DNA from: Gemmatimonadaceae bacterium
Lineage (GTDB): Bacteria; Gemmatimonadota; Gemmatimonadetes; Gemmatimonadales; Gemmatimonadaceae
Assembly: GCA_040882285.1 (NCBI GenBank)
Contig: JBBEBQ010000025.1
Location: forward strand, 62,001 to 126,000
DNA length: 64,000 nt
Direction of reading: 5' to 3'
Within the stretch, counting starts at the first letter, position 1, and each line of letters opens with the position of its first letter. A program made the position numbers and the translations under genes. Shown here one piece after another: positions 52,120 to 60,682 of the stretch. Under the pieces are notes generated by a model that saw only the letters and a list, made by a program, of their open reading frames with translations, had not been told where the DNA came from and searched no databases.

Positions 52120-53649
52120 ATGCTTGCTTCGGTGCAGTCTGCGGCGGTGCAGGGGATCGACGCGTACGGTGTGACCGTCGAGGTGGACGCCGCGCAGGGG
52201 CTGCCGGTGTGGACGATCGTGGGGCTCGCGGTGGGCGGAGTGAAGGAAAGCCGCGAGCGCGTGGCGGCGGCGCTCGTTAACTCGGGCTTCGTCGTACCGC
52301 ACAAGCGGATCACTGTCAATCTCGCGCCGGCCGATCGTCGCAAGGAAGGCACCGCGTTCGACCTGCCGATCGCGATGGGAATTCTCGTTGCCACGGGCCA
52401 GCTGCCCGCCGCGGCGGTGGAGAACGTCGTCGTCGTGGGCGAGCTGGGTCTGGACGCATCGGTGAGGCCGGTGCGCGGCGCGCTGCCGATCGCGCGGTAC
52501 GTCGCGCGGTGCGCACCCAAGTGTACGCTCGTGCTTCCTCCGGCGAACGTCGCCGAGGCGGCGCGAGTCAGCAGGCTCGCGCTCGCGGCGCCGGCTACGC
52601 TGGGACGGCTGGTGAGCGAGCTGCGCGCCGGTGAGCTCGTCGCGCCCGAGCGGCCGGTGGCGAACGTGGCGCCGCGTGACGTGTGCGACTTCAGCGACGT
52701 GGTCGGGCAGGAATCGGCCAAGCGCGCGCTCGAGGTCGCCGCGGCGGGGAGGCACAACGTGCTGATGGTGGGACCGCCGGGCACCGGAAAGACGATGCTG
52801 GCGCGCCGGCTGCCCACGGTTTTGCCGGAGCTAACCGAAGAGGAAGCGCTCGAGGTGGTCGCGATCCATTCAGTCGCCGGCGCGCTCAGCGCTGAGGCGG
52901 CGGTGACTCCACAGCGGCCGTTCAGGGCGCCGCACCACTCCATCTCCGGCGCCGGGTTGATAGGCGGCGGCAGCTCGCCGCGGCCGGGCGAAGTGAGTCT
53001 CGCGCACCACGGCGTGCTGTTCCTGGACGAGCTGCTGGAGTTTCCGCGGCACGTGCTGGAGTCGCTGCGCCAGCCGCTGGAGGACGCGCGCGTCGTCATC
53101 GCCCGGGCGTCGAGCTCGGTAAGCTACCCGGCGCGGTTCACGCTCGTTGGGGCGATGAACCCCTGCCCGTGCGGGCACGCGGGAGATCCCGCGGGCGCGT
53201 GCACCTGTACGCCGGCTGACGTCGCGCGCTATAGGTCGCGGCTGTCCGGACCGTTGCTGGACCGGGTGGACATGCACGTCACCGTGGGCGCCGTGCCGGT
53301 GCGCGAGCTGGGGAACGGCGGGGCGGGAGAATCGTCCGCCGCGATGCGCCACCGGGTCGCGGCGGCGCACGCCAGACAGCGGCGGAGATACGGGAAGATT
53401 TTCGGCGATCGCGCCAACGCGCACGTGCCGGGTCGATGGATGAGTGCAAACACGAAGATCTCGCCGGACGCCCGCGCGCTGCTGGAAACGGCGTCCGAGA
53501 GACTCCCGCTCTCCGCGCGCGGCTATCATCGCGTCATCAAGGTCGCGCGGACGATCGCCGACCTCGACGGCGACGCGGCCGTCCAGGCGCCGCACGTCGC
53601 CGAGGCCCTGCGGTACCGCGCGCCCGCAACTCGGCAGCTGACTGGCTAG
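52120..53649 (+). CDS. YifB/ComM-family AAA+ ATPase (Mg-chelatase-like)
   Basis: The 509-residue protein has an N-terminal LonC/ChlI-like domain (ASVQSAAVQGIDAYGVTVEV, then IVGLAVGGVKESRERV). The AAA+ core has Walker A GPPGTGKTM near residue 218, a Walker B-like LFLDELLEF, and a zinc-type Cys cluster (CPCGHAGDPAGACTC). ComM is a hexameric helicase that extends branch migration during natural transformation. Start ATG 52120 is chosen because the family begins MLASVQS. The preceding palindrome and terminator suggest its own transcript. Confidence 0.94.
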   Translation: MLASVQSAAVQGIDAYGVTVEVDAAQGLPVWTIVGLAVGGVKESRERVAAALVNSGFVVPHKRITVNLAPADRRKEGTAFDLPIAMGILVATGQLPAAAVENVVVVGELGLDASVRPVRGALPIARYVARCAPKCTLVLPPANVAEAARVSRLALAAPATLGRLVSELRAGELVAPERPVANVAPRDVCDFSDVVGQESAKRALEVAAAGRHNVLMVGPPGTGKTMLARRLPTVLPELTEEEALEVVAIHSVAGALSAEAAVTPQRPFRAPHHSISGAGLIGGGSSPRPGEVSLAHHGVLFLDELLEFPRHVLESLRQPLEDARVVIARASSSVSYPARFTLVGAMNPCPCGHAGDPAGACTCTPADVARYRSRLSGPLLDRVDMHVTVGAVPVRELGNGGAGESSAAMRHRVAAAHARQRRRYGKIFGDRANAHVPGRWMSANTKISPDARALLETASERLPLSARGYHRVIKVARTIADLDGDAAVQAPHVAEALRYRAPATRQLTG

Positions 53650-53662
53650 ACCTTCACCTGCG

Positions 53663-53702
53663 ATTGCGGACTGAGGCCGCAAAGTCCTGAGTCCTCAGTC
53701 CG
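53663..53702. repeat. 24-base dispersed repeat copy 2, within a hairpin
   Basis: Bases 53663-53686 are the reverse complement of 37995-38018 with one mismatch. The same stretch also forms one side of a perfect 10-base inverted repeat (CGGACTGAGG at 53667, CCTCAGTCCG at 53693). It lies just after the YifB stop and might serve as an intrinsic stop signal, though no T-run follows. Confidence 0.6.
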
Positions 53703-53809
53703 AGGCAAAACCCACATGGCGTGACTGAGCCCCCACGCGTCTAGGCGCCGCACGGCCGGACGGGGGAATATCTTTCACACGGCTTCTCTCCCTGCACCAG
53801 GAAACCGAC

Positions 53810-54448
53810 ATGCTCGGCTGCGTTCGCAAGCTTGGCTGCCTAGTGATCCTCGCCGTCGCCCTCGCGGCCGCGTACTTCTGGTGGGCGCGCGGGCCCGACG
53901 ACGAGGCCGCCGCGCCCGGCGTCCGGGCAGTCGTCTGGGAGCCGCTCAGTCCCGCGCTCGGCGCGCAGGGCAGGGCCGCCGTCGACGCGCTCGGCGCGGG
54001 CCAGGCCTACGCCGCGCTCTCGGCCGGGCAGGTGGCGTCGTACATCTTCCTCGAGATGGCCAACGGACTCCCGAAGAGCGCGGAGGATCTGGAGGCCGCG
54101 GTGATAGGCGATCGCCTCGCCGTGCGCGGGCTCGTGTCGCTCGCCGACATCGGCGGAGCGAAGATCCTCGGGCCGCTGGCGCGGATTCTCAGCGACCGAG
54201 ACACGCTCCTGCTCAGCGGAACGATGAACGTGCTCGCAACCGGCGAAGGGCAGTTCATCGTCCGGGAGCTGCGGTTCGGCAGCTTTCGCGCCCCGTCCGG
54301 GATCATCCCGCGCATCGTCCGCCAGATCGACAAGACCGAGGACCGCGGCCCGATGGCGCCCAGCGCCATCTCGGTGCCGCTGCCGCCCGGCGTCGCGGAC
54401 GTGCGCGTCGGGGGCGGAGTCGTGACGCTGTACAGACAGTCGCAGTGA
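53810..54448 (+). CDS. Membrane-anchored protein of unknown function
   Basis: The 212-residue protein begins with a Cys-containing basic segment and one hydrophobic helix (residues about 9-25, GCLVILAVALAAAYFWWA), so most of it should lie outside the inner membrane. The remainder has regular alternation suited to a beta/alpha fold, with EDLEAAVIGDRLAVRGLVSL and GTMNVLATGEGQFIVRELRFG. This resembles lipid- or polymer-binding domains only loosely. No family was recognised. The stop overlaps the GTG start of the response regulator gene, so the two are probably coexpressed. Confidence 0.7.
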   Translation: MLGCVRKLGCLVILAVALAAAYFWWARGPDDEAAAPGVRAVVWEPLSPALGAQGRAAVDALGAGQAYAALSAGQVASYIFLEMANGLPKSAEDLEAAVIGDRLAVRGLVSLADIGGAKILGPLARILSDRDTLLLSGTMNVLATGEGQFIVRELRFGSFRAPSGIIPRIVRQIDKTEDRGPMAPSAISVPLPPGVADVRVGGGVVTLYRQSQ

Positions 54449-55869
54449 GCGCCGCGCGCGCGCGGGATGGCGAATCCCGGGGCGCGGCGGACGGGCCGGC
54501 CGCGCGCAGAGTTCTGATCGTGGACGACGAGCAGGGAATTCGCGCGGCGCTCGGCCAGCTGCTCGAGTACGATGGCTACAAGGTGCGCGCGGAGTCGAAT
54601 GCCACCGACGGGCTGACCGCGTTCACGCAGTGGAGGCCGCATCTCGTGTTTCTCGACGTGAAGATGGCCGGGGTCGACGGACTCGAGGCGCTCAAGCGGA
54701 TGCGGGCGCAGGACGACACCGTTCCGATCGTGATGATCAGCGGGCACGCCACCATCCAGACCGCCGTCGAGGCGACGCAGCTCGGCGCGTACGACATCAT
54801 GGAGAAGCCGCTCGACACGGACCGGATTCTCGTCACGCTGCGGAACGCGCTGGCGCACCTCGAACTGAAGGAGGAGAACACCCGCCTGAAGGAGGCGATC
54901 GGCTCCAGCTACGAGATCGTCGGCGAATCGGCCGCGATCCGCGCGCTGCTCGAGAAGATCGAGAAGGTTGCGCCGACGCCCGCGCGGGTCCTGATCACCG
55001 GCGAGAACGGGACGGGGAAGGAGCTGGTCGCGCGTGCACTGCACAAGCGCTCGCCGCGCGCTTCGGCCCCGTTCGTCGAGGTCAACTGCGCGGCGATTCC
55101 GAGCGAGCTGATCGAGAGCGAGCTGTTCGGCCACGTCAAAGGCTCCTTCACCGGAGCGCTCACCGACCGGACCGGCAAGTTCGAGCAGGCGAACCGCGGT
55201 ACGCTCTTCCTCGACGAGATCGGCGACATGAGCCTCGCGGCGCAGGCGAAGGTGCTGCGCGTGCTGCAGGACGGCGTGCTGACGCGCATCGGCGGGTCCA
55301 AGCCGATCTCCGTCGACGTTCGCGTGATCGCCGCGACGAACAAGAACGTCGAAGCGGAGATCTCGGCAGGGCGGTTCCGCGAGGACCTGTACTACCGAGT
55401 CAACGTCGTCCCGATTCACGTCCCGCCCCTGCGCGAGCGCAAGGAAGACATTCCGCTGCTCATCCGGTACTTCGTTGCGGGCATCGCCATGCGGGAGAAC
55501 GCGCCGGCGCGCGAGTTCACCGAGGAAGCGGTAGCCAAGCTCAAGGCGCTGGACTGGCCGGGGAACGTGCGCGAGCTGCGCAACACGGTGGAGCGTCTTT
55601 TGATCCTGGCGCCGGGCCCGGCGATCACGGGCGCGGACGTGGACAGGCTCGTCACCTCACGCACGACCGCCGATGACAAGAGCGGCAGCGCACTGCTCCA
55701 GGCGGACACGTTCGAGTCGTTCAGGGACGCGGCGGAGCGCGCGTACCTGCTCTCGAAGCTGCGCCAGTTCGACTGGAACGTGTCGGAGACCGCGCGCGTG
55801 ATCGACATGCCACGGTCGAACCTGTACAAGAAGATCGAGCGTTACGGGCTCTCGCGCGAAGAAGGCTAG
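54445..55869 (+). CDS. Sigma-54-dependent response regulator (NtrX/NtrC type)
   Basis: The 474-residue protein starts at a GTG overlapping the previous stop. The receiver has phospho-Asp71 in LVFLDVKMAG, with ISGHATIQTAVEATQLGAYD, wording close to NtrX. The AAA+ domain has Walker A GENGTGKE near 186, GSFTGA at about 233 for sigma-54 contact, and LFLDEIGDM. The C-terminal Fis-type helix-turn-helix (NVSETARVIDMPRSNLYKKI) is intact, unlike the regulator at 7325. A partner kinase is probably the NtrY-like protein at 46352. Confidence 0.93.
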   Translation: MSAARARDGESRGAADGPAARRVLIVDDEQGIRAALGQLLEYDGYKVRAESNATDGLTAFTQWRPHLVFLDVKMAGVDGLEALKRMRAQDDTVPIVMISGHATIQTAVEATQLGAYDIMEKPLDTDRILVTLRNALAHLELKEENTRLKEAIGSSYEIVGESAAIRALLEKIEKVAPTPARVLITGENGTGKELVARALHKRSPRASAPFVEVNCAAIPSELIESELFGHVKGSFTGALTDRTGKFEQANRGTLFLDEIGDMSLAAQAKVLRVLQDGVLTRIGGSKPISVDVRVIAATNKNVEAEISAGRFREDLYYRVNVVPIHVPPLRERKEDIPLLIRYFVAGIAMRENAPAREFTEEAVAKLKALDWPGNVRELRNTVERLLILAPGPAITGADVDRLVTSRTTADDKSGSALLQADTFESFRDAAERAYLLSKLRQFDWNVSETARVIDMPRSNLYKKIERYGLSREEG

Positions 55870-55891
55870 AACTCACACGGCGAAGACTCAC

Positions 55892-57385
55892 ATGAAACAG
55901 TTCAACAACTTCATAGCGGGCCGCTGGTCGGCTCCCGACGGCGGCGAGTATTTCGAGAACCGCAACCCTGCCGACCCGGCCGACGTCATAGGCGAGTTTC
56001 CGCTCTCCGGGCGCGCGGAAGTCGCGCGCGCGGTGGAGAGCGCAAGGCGCGGCTTCGACGCCTGGCGCAGGTGGCCGGCGCCGGCGCGCGGGGACGTGCT
56101 CAAGCGCGTGGGCGACAGCATGACGTCGCGCAAGGAAGAGATCGCCGACGCGATGACGCGCGAGATGGGGAAGCCGCTGGTCGAGACGCGCGGCGACGTG
56201 CAGGAAGGGATCGACACCGCGTACTACGCCTCGAGCGAAGGGCGCCGGCTGTTCGGGCACACCGTGCCGAGCGAGCTGCGCAACAAGTGGGCGATGAGCT
56301 TCCGCCGCCCGATCGGCGTGGCCGGGATCATCTGCCCGTTCAACTTCCCGCTCGCGATCCCGACGTGGAAGATGTTCCCCGCGCTGGTGTGCGGGAACGC
56401 GTGCATCTTCAAGCCCGCGGAAGACGTCCCGCACACCGGCACCCTGCTGGTGGAGATCATGCTGGAGGCGGGACTGCCGCCCGAGGCCATCCAGTTGGTG
56501 CACGGCATGGGCGAGACCGCGGGCGCGGCGATCGTCGAGCATCCGGAGATCCCGCTGATCTCGTTCACCGGCTCGACCGAGACCGGGCGCATCGTCGGCG
56601 AGACGTGCGGCCGGATGCACAAGCGCCTGTCGCTGGAGATGGGCGGGAAGAACGCGCAGATCGTGCTGGACGACGCCAACCTCGACCTCGCGCTCGAGGG
56701 CGCGCTGTGGGGCGCGTTCGGCACGACGGGGCAGCGGTGCACCGCGACCAGCCGGCTGATCCTGCAGAGCGGGATCCACGACGAGTTCGTGGGGATGCTC
56801 CTCGCCCGCGCCCGCTCGCTCAAGCTGGGCGACGGCCGCAGGGAAGGGACCGACGTCGGCCCGCTGATCAACGAAGCGGCGCGCGAGAAGGTCGAGCGGT
56901 ACGTGGACGTCGGCGTGGAGGACGGCGCCGACATGCTCTGCGGCGGGCGGCGCGCCGAGGACGCGGGCGACGGCTGGTTCTTCCAGCCTACCATCTTCGC
57001 CCGCGTGGAGCCCGAGCACCGGATCGCGCAGGAGGAGATCTTCGGCCCGGTGCTGTCCGTGATCCGCGTGCGCACGGTGGACGAGGCGTTCACGGTGAAC
57101 AACGGGGTGAAGTACGGGCTGTCTTCGTCGGTGTACACTAACAGCGTCAACGTGGCGTTCCGCGCGCTGAACGAGCTGGACAACGGCATCACCTACGTGA
57201 ACGCGCCGACGATCGGGGCCGAGGCACATCTGCCGTTCGGCGGGGTAAAGCAGACCGGCAACGGGCACCGCGAGGGCGGCTGGGAAGTGTACGAGTTCTA
57301 TTCGGAGACGAAGGTGGGCTACGTGGACTTTTCGGGCACGCTGCAGCGCGCGCAGATCGACAACTATGCGGGGAGTCCGACCTGA
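55892..57385 (+). CDS. NAD(P)-dependent aldehyde dehydrogenase
   Basis: The 497-residue enzyme has nucleotide-binding CPFNFPLAIPTWK and FTGSTETGR, general base Glu249 in LEMGGKNA, and catalytic Cys283 in GQRCTATS. The N-terminal wording (NFIAGRW) and FGTTGQRC resemble ALDH7 and related semialdehyde dehydrogenases. The physiological aldehyde is not evident: aminoadipate semialdehyde, succinate semialdehyde or a sugar-derived aldehyde are all possible. It begins 22 bases after the regulator stop, so shared transcription is likely. A heptamer repeat follows. Confidence 0.93.
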   Translation: MKQFNNFIAGRWSAPDGGEYFENRNPADPADVIGEFPLSGRAEVARAVESARRGFDAWRRWPAPARGDVLKRVGDSMTSRKEEIADAMTREMGKPLVETRGDVQEGIDTAYYASSEGRRLFGHTVPSELRNKWAMSFRRPIGVAGIICPFNFPLAIPTWKMFPALVCGNACIFKPAEDVPHTGTLLVEIMLEAGLPPEAIQLVHGMGETAGAAIVEHPEIPLISFTGSTETGRIVGETCGRMHKRLSLEMGGKNAQIVLDDANLDLALEGALWGAFGTTGQRCTATSRLILQSGIHDEFVGMLLARARSLKLGDGRREGTDVGPLINEAAREKVERYVDVGVEDGADMLCGGRRAEDAGDGWFFQPTIFARVEPEHRIAQEEIFGPVLSVIRVRTVDEAFTVNNGVKYGLSSSVYTNSVNVAFRALNELDNGITYVNAPTIGAEAHLPFGGVKQTGNGHREGGWEVYEFYSETKVGYVDFSGTLQRAQIDNYAGSPT

Positions 57386-57387
57386 CC

Positions 57388-57523
57388 AACAGCTATTGGC
57401 TATTGGCTGTTGGCTCTTAGCCTGTTGCGGAGAACGGGAACTGCAAGTCCATGGGGTAGTTAGTAGTTATCAGTAGCCAATAGCCAATAGCCAATAGCCA
57501 ATAGCCAATAGCCAACAGCTCCC
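57388..57523. repeat. Heptamer-built inverted repeat pair (TTGGCTN)n
   Basis: The left array (57388-57425) is CTATTGG, CTATTGG, CTGTTGG and CTCTTAG. The right array (57473-57523) holds at least six GCCAATA/GCCAACA heptamers in the opposite sense. About 47 bases of non-repetitive sequence lie between. The same heptamers build 5393-5471. It fills the gap between the aldehyde dehydrogenase and lepB genes and carries no ORF. Confidence 0.82.
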
Positions 57524-57565
57524 AGCGCTTGCTTCTATTTCCCAGTTCCGATTAATTCAAGCGAG

Positions 57566-58315
57566 ATGCAACCAGTAATCGACGACCGCCGCCGGAACGA
57601 CGCGCTCCGCAGTCTGAATCACCGCTCTTCGCGCCCGCGCGCCCGGTTCTTCCGCGAGTGGCTGAAGTCGGTCGTCATCGCGATGGCGCTGTTCCTCGTG
57701 CTGCGCTCCACCCTGGTGGAGGCGTACAAGATCGCCAGCGGGAGCATGGAGGGGACGCTGTTCGCGGGCGACTTCCTCATCGTGAACAAGCTCGTCTACG
57801 GCGCGGAGCTGCCGTTCGTCAACGCGCGGATCCCCGGCTTCCGCGAGCCCGAGCGCGGCGACGTGATCATCTTCCAGGCGCCGCAGGACCCGCGGCAGAG
57901 CTTCGTCAAGCGCGTCGTCGGCACGCCCGGCGACACCCTCGCGATGCGGGACGGGCGGCTGTACCGCAACGGGTCGTACGTGCACGAGCCGTACGCGGTG
58001 CACACGCACCGCCGCGTCCGCGCGGCGCGGCACGAGTTCGAGTGGCAGCTCGCGCATCTGGTGGGCGGAGCCTCGCGCGACTACGCGGCGACGCGCGACG
58101 ACTGGGGTCCGCTCGTCGTCAAGTCGAAGAACTACTTCGTGCTCGGCGACAATCGCGACAACTCGCAGGACAGCCGCTACTGGGGATTCGTCCCGGACAC
58201 GCTGGTGCGCGGCCAGCCGGTGTTCGTGTATTACAGCTACGACTCGGAAAGTCCGGCGCGCGAGCAGAACGGCTCCCGCGTGCGCTGGGCACGGGTAGGC
58301 TCACGCGTACACTGA
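57566..58315 (+). CDS. lepB: Signal peptidase I
   Basis: The 249-residue membrane protease removes signal peptides from exported proteins. It has one N-terminal transmembrane helix (VVIAMALFLVLRSTLV), catalytic Ser60 in SGSMEGTL, and catalytic Lys115 in FVKRVVGTPGD. The family box GDNRDNSQDSRYWG is near residue 193. The segment between (HRRVRAARHEFEWQLAHLVGG) is an insertion compared with the shortest enzymes. It supports the many exported products in this window. sigA follows 55 bases later. Confidence 0.95.
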   Translation: MQPVIDDRRRNDALRSLNHRSSRPRARFFREWLKSVVIAMALFLVLRSTLVEAYKIASGSMEGTLFAGDFLIVNKLVYGAELPFVNARIPGFREPERGDVIIFQAPQDPRQSFVKRVVGTPGDTLAMRDGRLYRNGSYVHEPYAVHTHRRVRAARHEFEWQLAHLVGGASRDYAATRDDWGPLVVKSKNYFVLGDNRDNSQDSRYWGFVPDTLVRGQPVFVYYSYDSESPAREQNGSRVRWARVGSRVH

Positions 58316-58370
58316 GGGGCGTGGCGATGCCGACTCCAGTCCGCACGCCGGCCACTCACCGCCACACCGC

Positions 58371-59231
58371 ATGAGCGCGATGCGGCCGCACCGCAAGCCC
58401 TCGTCCGACGAAGGGTCGCTGGACCAGTACCTCCGCGACATCAGCGTGTATCCGCTCATCACGCGCGAGCAGGAGGTGGAGCTCGCCAAGCGGATCCGCA
58501 AGACCGATCAGGAGGCCCTCGACACGCTCGTGCGCTCGAACCTCCGCTTCGTCGTCTCGGTCGCGAAGAAGTACCAGAACCAGGGCGTGTCGCTCCCCGA
58601 CCTGATCAACGAAGGCAACCTCGGCCTCATCCGCGCGGCGCACAAGTTCGACGAGACGAAGGGGATCAAGTTCATCTCGTACGCGGTGTGGTGGATCCGC
58701 CAGGCGATCCTGCAGGCACTGGCCGAGCAGTCGCGCATCGTGCGCGTCCCGCTGAACCGCGCCGGCACGCTGCACCGCATCGGCAAGCGTGCCAGCTCCC
58801 TGCTGCAGGAGCTCGGCCGCGAGCCGACGCACGAGGAGATCGCCGAAGGGATGGACATCACCGAGGAGGAAGTCGCCAAGACGATGTCGATCTCGCAGAC
58901 GCACCTCTCGCTCGACGCGCCGATGACGCCGGGCGAGGACAACAAGCTGCTCGACTACCTTCCCGACACGCTCAACCCCACACCCGACGAGCAAACGCTG
59001 GAGAAGGCGCTGACCGACGCGGTGCAGGAGTCGCTGTCGCAGCTCAAGGAGCGCGAGGCGAAGATCCTCCGGCTGTACTTTGGCTTGGGGGAGTCCGAGC
59101 CGATGACACTGGAGGAGATAGGGGCGGTGCTCGGGATCACTCGTGAGCGGGTAAGGCAGATCAAGGAGAAGGCGCTGTCGCGGCTGCGGCATGCTTCGAG
59201 GAAGCGGGCGCTGGAGTCGTTTCTAGGCTAG
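58371..59231 (+). CDS. RNA polymerase sigma-70 factor, RpoD/SigA family, short form
   Basis: The 286-residue sigma factor has region 1.2 (SLDQYLRDISVYPLITREQEVELA), region 2 (NLRFVVSVAKKYQNQG, LPDLINEGNLGLIRA, and FISYAVWWIRQAI), region 3, and region 4 with TLEEIGAVLGITRERVRQIKEKAL. Region 1.1 and the long non-conserved insert of E. coli RpoD are absent, as in the primary sigma of Bacteroidota. The region 2.4 and 4.2 wording fits a primary factor, but a second SigA-like gene elsewhere cannot be excluded. The ATG at 58380 is an alternative start. Confidence 0.9.
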   Translation: MSAMRPHRKPSSDEGSLDQYLRDISVYPLITREQEVELAKRIRKTDQEALDTLVRSNLRFVVSVAKKYQNQGVSLPDLINEGNLGLIRAAHKFDETKGIKFISYAVWWIRQAILQALAEQSRIVRVPLNRAGTLHRIGKRASSLLQELGREPTHEEIAEGMDITEEEVAKTMSISQTHLSLDAPMTPGEDNKLLDYLPDTLNPTPDEQTLEKALTDAVQESLSQLKEREAKILRLYFGLGESEPMTLEEIGAVLGITRERVRQIKEKALSRLRHASRKRALESFLG

Positions 59232-59242
59232 GCCGCGTGACC

Positions 59243-59440
59243 GGCTCCGAGAGCGGCCCGGCGGAATCCAGGCAGTTAGCTCTGAGCCGTTGGCCGTCAG
59301 CGGTCAGTAACCGACATATCGGACGTTCCATGGATTTGGCCGGCAAAATCCGCTGCACGTCCGAATCGCAGTTGCTGACGGCTAAGAGCTGAATGCTCAA
59401 AGCTCACGGCCTGGATTCCCCATCCAAATTCCTGGACCCA
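59243..59440. repeat. Near full-length, diverged copy of the TGGCTAC-ended element
   Basis: The left end CGGCTCCGAGAGCGG, then GGCGGAATCCAGGCAG, is mirrored by the right end CACGGCCTGGATTCCCC, then ATTCCTGGACCCA. The centre contains CGACATATCGGACGTTCC and ACGTCCGAATCGCAGTTG, the latter shared with 32803-32973. Inner GCT/AGC units again recur at about 7-base steps. It is longer than the other full copy because of a GGATTTGGCCGGCAAAATCC palindrome in the middle. No ORF is present. Confidence 0.75.
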
Positions 59441-59448
59441 CCGTAACG

Positions 59449-60627
59449 ATGCGGAAGCTAGTCGTGCTCATGTTCACAGCTTTTGTGGACATGGTCGGCC
59501 TGGTGATGGTCCTCCCCCTCCTCCCGTTCTACGCCACGGAATTCGGCGCGGACGCGCTGATGGTGGGCCTGCTGGTCTCCGCATTCTCCATCGCGCAGCT
59601 GCTGAGCGCGCCGTTCTGGGGCAGGTTGTCGGACATCCGCGGCCGGCGGCCCGCGATTCTCACCGGGCTGCTCGTCTCCGCGGTCGCGTACGTCATCTTC
59701 GCGTACGCGGGATCGCTCCTGTTGCTGCTGCTGTCGCGGCTCGTGCAGGGTTTCGGCGGCGGGACGATCGGCGTCGTGCAGGCCTACGTCGCCGACGCGA
59801 GCGAGCCGCACGATCGCGCGAAGGCTTTGGGCTGGCTATCGGCCGCCACCAGCCTCGGCGCGGTAGTCGGGCCCGCGCTCGGCTCGTTGCTCGTGCGCTT
59901 CTACGGTCGCAGCGCGCCCGGGCTCGCCGCCGCGGGACTGTGCGTGGCGGTCGCGATCTTCGCCTGGAAGTACCTCGGCGAAGCGCGCGAGTCGCTGACC
60001 GATTCCGACACACACCCGGCAACGCACCCGGCAACCAGCGGCGGCGCGATCACGCGCGTCCTCCGCAGTCCGCTCGAGCCCGCGTCGCGGCTCATCTGGA
60101 TCTACGCGATCGCGATCGGCGCGTTCTACGGAACGGTGCCGGTGCTCCCTCTGCTGCTCGCCGACCGGCTCGCGGTGACCGAGACGACCATCGGGTACTT
60201 GTTCATGTACCTGGGCGGAATGGGGCTCGTCATCCGCTCGACAATCCTCGGGCCGATGGTGGAGCGTCTCGGCGAAATCCGCCTGTGCAGGCTCGGCCTC
60301 GCGCTCCTGGCGACGGGACTGGCGCTGCTATGGGTGACGTTCACGTATCCGGTGCTGTTCGTGTCGCTCACGCTGATGCCGCTCGGGACCGCGTTCACGT
60401 TTCCGTGCGTGACGTCGCTGCTCACGCGCGCGATCCGCAGGCGGGAGCGCGGCCTGTACCTCGGCGTGCAGGCGAGCTTCGGCGGAGTGTCGCGGGTCGC
60501 GTTTCCGATAGCGGTGGGGTTGGCGATGGACCGGCTTGGCGCCGGCGTGGCGTACCTTATGGCTGGACTATTGGTCGGTGCGAGTGTCTGGCTTACAACT
60601 GCGCTGGATCTCCCGAGTGAAGGCTGA
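59449..60627 (+). CDS. MFS transporter, probable drug exporter
   Basis: The 392-residue protein has about 12 hydrophobic segments. Motif A between helices 2 and 3 reads GRLSDIRGRRPAIL, and FVDMVGLVMVLPLLPFYA in helix 1 is typical of TetA/MdtG-like drug:proton antiporters. Motif C-like GAVVGPALGSLL is in helix 5. The substrate is not evident. The repeat element ends only 8 bases before the ATG, so the gene's ribosome site and possibly promoter come from that element. Confidence 0.9.
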   Translation: MRKLVVLMFTAFVDMVGLVMVLPLLPFYATEFGADALMVGLLVSAFSIAQLLSAPFWGRLSDIRGRRPAILTGLLVSAVAYVIFAYAGSLLLLLLSRLVQGFGGGTIGVVQAYVADASEPHDRAKALGWLSAATSLGAVVGPALGSLLVRFYGRSAPGLAAAGLCVAVAIFAWKYLGEARESLTDSDTHPATHPATSGGAITRVLRSPLEPASRLIWIYAIAIGAFYGTVPVLPLLLADRLAVTETTIGYLFMYLGGMGLVIRSTILGPMVERLGEIRLCRLGLALLATGLALLWVTFTYPVLFVSLTLMPLGTAFTFPCVTSLLTRAIRRRERGLYLGVQASFGGVSRVAFPIAVGLAMDRLGAGVAYLMAGLLVGASVWLTTALDLPSEG

Positions 60628-60628
60628 C

Positions 60629-60657
60629 GGGATTCCCCTTGGAATATTCCAGGAGCC
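60629..60657. repeat. Solo end of the TGGCTAC-type element
   Basis: GGGATTCCCCTTGGAATATT then CCAGGAGCC matches the end segment of the copies at 519-603 and 10186-10281. Only this short end is present, between the MFS and YajQ genes. Confidence 0.6.
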
Positions 60658-60682
60658 GGACATCTGAATAACTTTGATGACT

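Noticed and set aside
57473-57523. Regular short repeats suggestive of CRISPR
   Set aside because: Units are 7 bases without spacers, and no cas genes are present.
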